7,458 nt of DNA from Flavobacteriales bacterium. Its GTDB lineage: Bacteria; Bacteroidota; Bacteroidia; NS11-12g; UBA955. The notes beneath the pieces were generated by a model that searched no databases, was not told the DNA's origin, and worked only from the letters and a program-made list of their open reading frames with translations. A program made the translations under genes and the position numbers. Below, one piece after another: positions 1 through 5,514 of the stretch (positions are counted from its first letter, which is position 1; every line of letters begins with the position of its first letter). The stretch spans positions 1 to 7,458 of the forward strand of contig CANFVI010000078.1 of NCBI GenBank assembly GCA_947450405.1, in the 5' to 3' direction.

Positions 1-524
1 GAAGTTATATATTGCGATTTTTGCAAAAAATGGAAACATAAGAGCAATAAAAACACCAACATCGATAATGGGAAAATGGCATGTAAGTATATATTTCCAG
101 GAGCAAAAACGTAAATCAAGCAAGTTAATAAATGAATATGCCATTTTGCATTTGGAAACATAATTGCAATGAAAAGTAGGCTAATTAAAACAAAGAAATG
201 GCTCAAATATAATCCCAGCGTTAGCCATTCAAATTGAGGGAGTATAATATGCAGTAATCTGATTGTAAGTGGATAAAGTGGCGCCCATCCAGCATTTCCG
301 CACCAATCATTTGGATAATCAGTGCAATGAACCAAGTTGTGTCCGTTTTGAGCAACATCGATGTAAAGCGCACTGTCCCAACGGCTCCAACAATCGGCTC
401 CAAATCCTCCCCAACAATTTCCTGCGAGTGCTATAAAATCTCCAAAATAAAGAAAAAGGGCAAAAGTCAATAAGCTTATGCCTAGTAATTGAAATTGATT
501 TTTATTTAATTGTATTGTGCCCAT
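1..524 (-). CDS. PIG-V-like GT-C glycosyltransferase, polytopic membrane protein (3' part cut off by window edge)
   Basis: The frame is open for 174 codons from an ATG at 524 to the left edge, so only the N-terminal part is present. An in-frame TGA at 573-575, with no other usual start codon between, makes this ATG the only good start. It overlaps the end of the M3 peptidase gene by 19 bp, suggesting translational coupling. A first membrane segment covers about residues 12-34. It is followed by a loop with RWDSALY at 48-54, then WAPLYP at 80-85, then further hydrophobic segments at about 100-120, 128-142 and 147-168. The WDSxxY...IAxxG...PLYP arrangement is the hallmark of PIG-V-like GT-C mannosyltransferases, in which the acidic residue (here D50) in the first outer loop is catalytic and the donor is a lipid-linked sugar. 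The loop also has four cysteines (37, 45, 67, 75). The family call rests on this motif and topology; donor and acceptor are unknown. Confidence 0.72.
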   Translation of the reverse strand, partial: MGTIQLNKNQFQLLGISLLTFALFLYFGDFIALAGNCWGGFGADCWSRWDSALYIDVAQNGHNLVHCTDYPNDWCGNAGWAPLYPLTIRLLHIILPQFEWLTLGLYLSHFFVLISLLFIAIMFPNAKWHIHLLTCLIYVFAPGNIYLHAIFPLSMLVFLLLLCFHFLQKSQYIT

Positions 525-2200
525 TGATTGTGCACAAAATCCATTAACTCTTTGATATAGTCTGATGAAAACTCAAACTTCACACCCGCGTCTTCATATA
601 TTTCATGGATGGGTTTTGTATAGCCCAATATCATGAATGATTTATATTTTTCTATGGCTTCAGTTTTGTTTTCATTGAAGTTTTTCCAAACCCCAATGGC
701 ACCTAATTGCGCAAATCCATATTCTATATAATAGAAAGGAACTTCAAAAATATGAAGTTGTTTGTGCCAAGCATAAGAGCGGGCATCTGGATAATTTGTA
801 TAATCAACCAACCCACTAGAAAAACGTGATTGCTCAATGATCCATTGTGCTTTTCTCTGATCTTGGGTATGGTTTGGGTTTTCGTATATCCAATGTTGAA
901 ATGCGTCTACAGTTGCAATCCAAGGCAAAGTGCCTAGAATTCCTTCTAGTTGCTCGCATTTTGCACGATTTAACAATTCTGGATTTTCTAAATAATGACT
1001 CCAAGCATCCATACTTAACAATTCCATACTCATTGAAGCCAATTCTGCAACTTCACTTGGTGTGTTTTTGAAAGCATTTAGTTTTAACGGCGCCATTTGA
1101 AAACTGTGAATAGCATGTCCTGCTTCGTGAACCAAAGTTTCAACGTCCCTCAAATTTCCTGTAGCATTCATAAAAATGAATGGCATGTTGGTTTTGGCCA
1201 AAGGGTAGTTATATCCACCAGGCGCTTTTCCCAATCTACTGTCTAAATCCAACAATGATTTTTCTTTCATTGTAGTTAAACACTGACTAAAAAATGGATC
1301 CAGTTCATTCAATGCAAGTATTCCTTTATCGAGCAAATCCACACCGTTTTGAAAAGGTTTCAAAGGTTCTCTGTTGAGAGGGTCAACTGCGGTGTCCCAA
1401 GGTTTTAATGAATCGATATTCATTAATTCAATCCTGCGGTTTTGAATTGCTTTTAACAGCGGAACCACATGTTCTTCAACAGATAGATGGAATTTCTTGC
1501 AATCTTCAGTGGTATAATCGAACCTGCCCAATGAGGCAAACATGTAATCACGGAAATTTGCAAATCCTGCATTCACCGCAACTTGATGTCTCTTCGCTAC
1601 CATTTTGTCAAACAAATCCTCAAGTTTTTGAGAATCTAATTGACGGCGTTCATTCATGAGTTTCCATGCTCTTTCTCTCAAATTTCTATCAGTTTCCATC
1701 AATAAATTCGAAGCTTTTTGCATGGTAATGGTTTCTTCATTCCATTGAATGGTCATTGCACCTTGAATGGCAGAATATTCTTGAGCCAGGGTATTTAATT
1801 CAGCATGCAGAGGGATATTTTCTTCTCTGAATAAGTCAATTGCACTTTGCAACGACCTAAAATAGATGAAATAAGCTTGGTCACTTTCTTTTTCTGATTT
1901 GAAAGGACAATCAATGATTTTGTTGTTTAGCTTGTCTTCAAAAGGAGCAAGTTTTGGTTGGATTTCTTGCACAAATTGTAAATAAGCATTTTCATGTTCC
2001 TCATTTTGAGTATCGCAAGTCATGTTGATATAACGCCAAGCCATATCCTCTGACAAAAAACTCTCTAAATCACTCACATCCATCAAAAATTGATCAAAAT
2101 CATCGAGTGATAAGATAGGGCGCTCTAATAATAATTGGAATAATGCTTCAACATCCTCTGGTTTTTGGATGCTGAAATTTTCAGGAATGAATTGCGACAT
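506..2200 (-). CDS. M3 family oligoendopeptidase (PepF-like zinc metallopeptidase)
   Basis: A 564-residue soluble protein with the length and motif order of oligoendopeptidase F-type M3 peptidases, which cut short peptides in the cytoplasm. The zinc site HEAGH is at residues 358-362: H358 and H362 should bind zinc and E359 should be the general base. The third ligand is most likely E386 in PSEVAE, which lines up with PSQMLE of thimet oligopeptidase. The C-terminal segment 483-494 (H483, Y490, Y491, Y494) matches the His/Tyr-rich substrate-binding stretch of the family. No signal peptide is visible. It starts 15 bp after the DUF5606 gene with no purine-rich ribosome site, only a T-rich stretch, and the next gene begins inside its last codons, so it is probably the middle gene of an operon. 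All catalytic residues are present and I see no frameshift. Its exact peptide specificity cannot be read from the sequence. Confidence 0.95.
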   Translation of the reverse strand: MSQFIPENFSIQKPEDVEALFQLLLERPILSLDDFDQFLMDVSDLESFLSEDMAWRYINMTCDTQNEEHENAYLQFVQEIQPKLAPFEDKLNNKIIDCPFKSEKESDQAYFIYFRSLQSAIDLFREENIPLHAELNTLAQEYSAIQGAMTIQWNEETITMQKASNLLMETDRNLRERAWKLMNERRQLDSQKLEDLFDKMVAKRHQVAVNAGFANFRDYMFASLGRFDYTTEDCKKFHLSVEEHVVPLLKAIQNRRIELMNIDSLKPWDTAVDPLNREPLKPFQNGVDLLDKGILALNELDPFFSQCLTTMKEKSLLDLDSRLGKAPGGYNYPLAKTNMPFIFMNATGNLRDVETLVHEAGHAIHSFQMAPLKLNAFKNTPSEVAELASMSMELLSMDAWSHYLENPELLNRAKCEQLEGILGTLPWIATVDAFQHWIYENPNHTQDQRKAQWIIEQSRFSSGLVDYTNYPDARSYAWHKQLHIFEVPFYYIEYGFAQLGAIGVWKNFNENKTEAIEKYKSFMILGYTKPIHEIYEDAGVKFEFSSDYIKELMDFVHNQWAQYN

Positions 2201-2215
2201 AAAAAAAGGCAGGAA

Positions 2216-2767
2216 TTAGCTACCCATTTTGCGAGGAGTTGTCGCTTTTACCTTAACTCCAGAAGATGTTTTTGTAGGAGTTTTTGTTTTAGGCGCTGCT
2301 GTTACTTTTGGTTTTTCAGTAGATTTGGCTTTTACTTCTTTGGTTTCTGTTCCAGCCTCTTCTGTTTCCTCAACATTGTCTAAGGAATCAAAGTTTAAAG
2401 TAGCTTTTAACATGTTATACCAAACGAAAAGTTTTTTCATATCTGAAGGATAAACTTTTTCACGATCGTAATTTGGCAATACTTTTGTCATGAAAGCGCG
2501 AACTTCATCGCCATCCGATTTAGATGTTGGAATAACAGTTCCATCATCTTCAAGTTTTTTAATTGTTTTCAATACTTCTGCAAGACGAACTTCGCCTTCT
2601 TCTGTGAAGATTGAAATATCAGCCAGAACACTCACGCGTTGACGTGCATTTGTTCCAAATTTTTTATTATCGGTAAGTGATTCTAATATTAACCCTGATT
2701 TATTTTGTCCAATTACTTTGTGCAACCCAGGCATTCCAGTTACAGAAACAACGTCTTTTAATTCCAT
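2216..2767 (-). CDS. DUF5606 domain protein with basic low-complexity tail
   Basis: A 183-residue protein whose opening MELKDVVSVTGMPGLHKVIG and later QRVSVLADISIFT match, from memory, the DUF5606 family of Bacteroidota, whose members usually begin with MELK. Residues 1-55 form the conserved N-terminal domain. Residues 57-125 form a second, mostly helical part that ends in VLPNYDREKVYPSDMKKLFVWYNML. Residues 128-183 are a tail rich in Lys, Thr, Ala, Pro and Glu that is probably disordered. The biochemical role of the family is unknown to me. A longer reading starts at a TTG at 2776, but the ATG at 2767 fits the family start, and that TTG lies inside a promoter-like box. The M3 peptidase gene follows after 15 bp, so the two are likely cotranscribed. 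The basic tail hints at binding nucleic acid or another acidic partner, which is inference only. Confidence 0.88.
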   Translation of the reverse strand: MELKDVVSVTGMPGLHKVIGQNKSGLILESLTDNKKFGTNARQRVSVLADISIFTEEGEVRLAEVLKTIKKLEDDGTVIPTSKSDGDEVRAFMTKVLPNYDREKVYPSDMKKLFVWYNMLKATLNFDSLDNVEETEEAGTETKEVKAKSTEKPKVTAAPKTKTPTKTSSGVKVKATTPRKMGS

Positions 2768-2870
2768 AGAGGGCAAATTTCAGTAAATGCCGATAAAATA
2801 CCAAGTTTTTAAAGGCGAATTGCAATATAAATAAAAAAAAATGGCTTTATTCTTTGTGAAAAGTACAAAT
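2768..2870. other. Intergenic gap with T-tract and alternative promoter box
   Basis: This is the only clear break between the two minus-strand units. Reading leftward it holds TAAATTTG (2866-2873, overlapping the stop codon of the 113-aa gene), an exact TAnnTTTG match that could start transcription with a leader of about 95 nt. Next comes a 5-bp inverted repeat, TTTGT/ACAAA, with a 7-nt loop (2853-2869), and, 11 nt further, a run of nine T (2833-2841). The stem is short, AT-only and far from the T-run, so it is at best a weak terminator. No small ORF of merit is visible here. Confidence 0.4.
2774..2781 (-). promoter_or_regulatory. Possible Bacteroidota -7 box before the DUF5606 gene
   Basis: On the minus strand this reads GAAATTTG, one mismatch (first base) from TAnnTTTG. 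It ends 6 bp before the ATG at 2767, a spacing like that of the two better boxes near 4490 and 4540. I found no convincing TTTG -33 element upstream. If used, transcription would start about 2 bp before the ATG, giving an almost leaderless message for the DUF5606-M3-PIG-V unit. Confidence 0.35.
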
Positions 2871-3212
2871 TTAGCTGTAAATAAGTCTGTTTTTGACTTT
2901 TTGAAATTCTCTCAAAATAACGGCTTTTGCCATATTTAACGGGGTACTTCCACCTAAATTCTGTACAAATTTGTATTGTTTTTCGGTTAAATCTACCCGG
3001 TAAACAATTTTCATCCATTTTGAGTGATTTTCTTGTTGAAGTTTTGCAATTATGCACTCTAATTCAGGAATAAGTGATTCAAGTTTCAAATATGGCGCGT
3101 TTGAGAATTCAAAACCCGCCATCCCAAAGTCTTTTTCAATTTGTAATATTACTTCTTGAATAACTTTTAATTCTGGTTCTTGAAATACCAAGTGTGCTTC
3201 TTGATCGGTCAT
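2871..3212 (-). CDS. Small conserved-looking protein of unknown function, coupled to the symporter gene
   Basis: A 113-residue soluble protein with no signal peptide or membrane segment. The N-terminal two thirds (about 13-65) are rich in Glu, Leu, Ile and Lys and should be largely helical (QEVILQIEKDFG, LIPELECIIAKLQQ). The C-terminal part carries KIVYRVDLTEKQYKFVQ and ends in AVILREFQKVKNRLIYS, a pattern I associate loosely with small uncharacterised Bacteroidota proteins, without a family name. It begins 2 bp after the stop of the symporter gene, so it should be expressed from the same message and possibly by translational coupling. A role tied to transport would be guesswork. A competing minus-strand reading at 2809-3057 in another frame has a Lys/Arg/Ile-rich, disordered-looking product and is rejected. 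Confidence 0.8.
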   Translation of the reverse strand: MTDQEAHLVFQEPELKVIQEVILQIEKDFGMAGFEFSNAPYLKLESLIPELECIIAKLQQENHSKWMKIVYRVDLTEKQYKFVQNLGGSTPLNMAKAVILREFQKVKNRLIYS

Positions 3213-3214
3213 TT

Positions 3215-4474
3215 TTAACTTTCTAAATTCTCTTCGCCTAATTCACCTTCCCATTTGCTCACCGCACTCGTTGCTAGCGCATTTCCAAGCACATTGGTCA
3301 TCGAACGACCCATGTCGCAGAAGTGATCAATCGGAAGAATTAAGGCAATTCCTTCAGCCGGAATATGAAACATCGAACAAGTTGCAGCCACCACAACCAA
3401 TGAGGCTCTTGGCACTCCCGCTATACCCTTGCTGGTAAGCATCAATACCAATAACATGGTTAATTGGGTTCCTAAATCAAGGGGGATGTTATAAGCTTGG
3501 GCAATAAAAATACTGGCAAAGGTCATATACATCATACTGCCATCGAGGTTAAAAGAATAGCCCAATGGCAATATGAAACTAACGATGTTCTTTTTGCATC
3601 CAAAATTTTCTAATTCTTCAGTTAATTTTGGGAAAACAGCTTCTGAACTGGTGGTAGAAAATGCAACCAACATGGGGTTTTTAATTCTGTTTAACAATGA
3701 AAATAACCGTTGTTTTAAAATGATAAATCCTACTGTCAATAACACCAACCAAAGCAAACCAATCCCTGCGTAAAACGAAAGCATATATTTGCCGTAAACC
3801 ACTAATATTCCAAGTCCTTTGGTACAAATGATGGCCGTAATTCCCCCAAAAACGCCAAAAGGTGCAAAATTCATTACATAGTTTACCATTTTTAGTATCA
3901 CTTTCGAAATTTTATCGAAAACGCCAATTAAACTCTCTACCGATTTACCCAAAGAGGCAAGTGCAATTCCAAAGAAAATTGAGAAAACTACAATTTGTAA
4001 TATTTCATTTTCTGCCATGGCTTGAAAAATACTTTTTGGAAATACATGTTCAATAAAATGGGTGAGTGAAAAACTCTCAGTTTTCTTCACTATTTCTTCA
4101 CTGGCACTAGTATTGGTTGCCAACTCACTTAAATTTAACGATTTTCCTGGTTCGAAATAGTTCACCAAAACCAAGCCTAATAATAATGAAACCAATGACG
4201 CCGTTAAAAACCAAAGCATACTTTTGCCACCAACCCTGCCAATGGCTTGTAGATTTCCCATTTTGGCTATTCCAACAATTAATGTTGTTACAACCAAAGG
4301 CGCAATTATCATTTGAACCAAACGCAAGAAAATATTTGTAAGTTGTTTGAAATACAATGCATATTCGACATTCACTTCTTTTGGAAGATTTACGTACATG
4401 GTTTGGCCTACCAAAGTGCCAATAACCATGGCAACTAGGATGTAAATGGTCAGTTTTGAACTATTATTTTTCAT
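3215..4474 (-). CDS. Dicarboxylate/amino acid:cation symporter (DAACS/SDF family, GltP-like)
   Basis: An inner-membrane carrier of about 419 residues that should import acidic amino acids or C4-dicarboxylates with Na+ or H+. Family signatures appear in order (numbered from the ATG at 4474): LVQMIIAPLVV in the third helix region (52-62), hairpin 1 AFSTTSSEAVFP (271-282), the cation-site motif NLDGS (309-313, usually NMDGT), hairpin 2 GIAGVPRA (350-357), and helix 8 with D383, D387, R390, N394 and N398. R390 matches the arginine that in GltPh holds the substrate side-chain carboxylate, and D387 the aspartate that holds its amino group, which favours an amino acid such as glutamate or aspartate. 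N398 replaces the GltPh sodium-site aspartate, as in E. coli GltP. An ATG at 4483 would add three residues, but a -7 box ends 2 bp before it, so the ATG at 4474 is preferred. Confidence 0.95.
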   Translation of the reverse strand: MKNNSSKLTIYILVAMVIGTLVGQTMYVNLPKEVNVEYALYFKQLTNIFLRLVQMIIAPLVVTTLIVGIAKMGNLQAIGRVGGKSMLWFLTASLVSLLLGLVLVNYFEPGKSLNLSELATNTSASEEIVKKTESFSLTHFIEHVFPKSIFQAMAENEILQIVVFSIFFGIALASLGKSVESLIGVFDKISKVILKMVNYVMNFAPFGVFGGITAIICTKGLGILVVYGKYMLSFYAGIGLLWLVLLTVGFIILKQRLFSLLNRIKNPMLVAFSTTSSEAVFPKLTEELENFGCKKNIVSFILPLGYSFNLDGSMMYMTFASIFIAQAYNIPLDLGTQLTMLLVLMLTSKGIAGVPRASLVVVAATCSMFHIPAEGIALILPIDHFCDMGRSMTNVLGNALATSAVSKWEGELGEENLES

Positions 4475-4485
4475 ATGATTCATTG

Positions 4486-4493
4486 CAAAAGTA
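4486..4493 (-). promoter_or_regulatory. Bacteroidota -7 box for the symporter unit
   Basis: The minus strand reads TACTTTTG, an exact match to TAnnTTTG. With the usual spacing the start of transcription falls near 4482, within the first candidate ATG (4481-4483), leaving the ATG at 4474 as the first intact start codon after a leader of about 8 nt. I see no good TTTG at the -33 position, so an activator or a weak promoter is possible. Confidence 0.55.
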
Positions 4494-4534
4494 ATGGATA
4501 ATTGTAAATGAGCGAGAATTCCGTTTGATTGTCT

Positions 4535-4542
4535 TATTTTTG
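4535..4542 (+). promoter_or_regulatory. Bacteroidota -7 box for hldD
   Basis: TATTTTTG is an exact TAnnTTTG match that ends 4 bp before the ATG at 4547. Transcription would start at about 4546-4547, predicting a leaderless or one-base-leader mRNA. A clear -33 TTTG at 19-21 bp upstream is missing. The divergent box for the symporter lies 41 bp away, so the two polymerase sites nearly touch. Confidence 0.55.
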
Positions 4543-4546
4543 CTTA

Positions 4547-5512
4547 ATGATTATTGTTACTGGAGCATTGGGATTTATAGGTTCTGCCTTATTGGGTGAA
4601 CTAGAGGCTAGGGGCTATGGTGAACTCGTTGCAGTAGATAATTTTAAAGACGAATACAAATTCGCTAACCTTGAAGGAAAAAAAATCAAGGAGAGAATTG
4701 ATAGAACCGTTTTTTGTGAATGGCTAAGTATCAATGCTTCCAAAGTTCAGTTTGTATTTCATATTGGAGCGAGAACAAGAACCAATGAATTTGATTGGAA
4801 CGTATTGAATGAATTGAATGTAAATTATTCAAAAAAACTTTGGCAAATCTGTTCTCAAGAATCTATTCCCCTCATTTATGCTTCATCGGCTGCTACCTAT
4901 GGCAATGGTGAAAATGGATTTTCAGACGATCCTGCCAATATCAAAGAGTTAATGCCAATGAATCCATACGGTGAAAGCAAACAACTTTTCGATTTGTGGA
5001 TGATGGAGCAAGACCACACACCTCCTTTTTGGGCAGGGTTTAAGTTCTTTAATGTATTTGGACCTAACGAATATCACAAAGGCCGAATGGCAAGTGTTGT
5101 ATTTCATGCATTTAATCAAATCAAAGAAAATGGCAGTGTGAATTTATTCAAAAGCTATAAGGCTGAATACGCAGATGGTGAACAACGCCGTGATTTTGTA
5201 TACATCAAAGATGTTTTGAATGTGTTGATTTATCATATGGAAACACGCAAAAAATCTGGACTTTATAATTTAGGGAGTGGTAAATCGCATACTTTTTTAG
5301 AACTTGCCAATGGTGTTTTTAAAGCCCTCAATTTGGAATCTAATTTGAGTTATATCGATATGCCTGAAGATATTAGAGATAATTATCAATATTTCACGCA
5401 AGCTGCTGATGCCAGATTAATTGAATCAGGCTATTCTGAGGGATTTACTCCATTCGAAGATGCAATTGCAGATTATGTTACAAACTATCTGGTTTCTCAT
5501 AAATACATCTAA
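4547..5512 (+). CDS. hldD: ADP-L-glycero-D-manno-heptose 6-epimerase (HldD/RfaD)
   Basis: A 321-residue short-chain dehydrogenase-type enzyme that converts ADP-D-glycero-D-manno-heptose to the L-glycero form, the last step in making the activated heptose for the lipopolysaccharide core; it acts in the cytoplasm with NADP. The Rossmann signature TGALGFIG is at residues 5-12. YASSAATYG (111-119) and NPYGESK (139-145, with Y141 and K145) form the active-site region. K178 in NEYHKGRMASV corresponds to the second catalytic base known for E. coli HldD. FFNVFGPNEYHKGRMASVVFHAF and DIRDNYQYFTQA are strongly HldD-like and separate it from UDP-galactose epimerases. A TTG at 4529 would add six residues, but the ATG at 4547 puts MIIVTG at the very N-terminus, as in the family, and lies just after a -7 box. 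The next gene starts 2 bp after the stop. Confidence 0.95.
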   Translation: MIIVTGALGFIGSALLGELEARGYGELVAVDNFKDEYKFANLEGKKIKERIDRTVFCEWLSINASKVQFVFHIGARTRTNEFDWNVLNELNVNYSKKLWQICSQESIPLIYASSAATYGNGENGFSDDPANIKELMPMNPYGESKQLFDLWMMEQDHTPPFWAGFKFFNVFGPNEYHKGRMASVVFHAFNQIKENGSVNLFKSYKAEYADGEQRRDFVYIKDVLNVLIYHMETRKKSGLYNLGSGKSHTFLELANGVFKALNLESNLSYIDMPEDIRDNYQYFTQAADARLIESGYSEGFTPFEDAIADYVTNYLVSHKYI

Positions 5513-5514
5513 TA

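Noticed and set aside
221..403. 60-codon minus-strand ORF near the left edge
   Set aside because: It lies in another frame of the PIG-V-like gene, which explains the same DNA with a recognisable motif and membrane segments.
847..1659. Plus-strand ORFs opposite the M3 peptidase gene
   Set aside because: They are shadows of a complete metallopeptidase with intact HEAGH site and show no family motif of their own.
2165..2453. Two plus-strand ORFs rich in Cys, Phe and Arg or in Val and Phe
   Set aside because: They are antisense readings of the Lys/Thr/Ala-rich tail of the DUF5606 gene; their odd composition is a by-product of that repeat-like coding sequence.
2833..2869. Intrinsic terminator after the 113-aa gene
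   Set aside because: The stem is only five A/T-rich pairs and lies 11 nt from the T-run, so it is noted in the gap entry but not called as a terminator.
2809..3057. 82-codon minus-strand ORF
   Set aside because: It overlaps the 113-aa gene in a different frame and has a composition unlike a folded protein; the 113-aa frame has tight spacing to the symporter gene and a sensible sequence.
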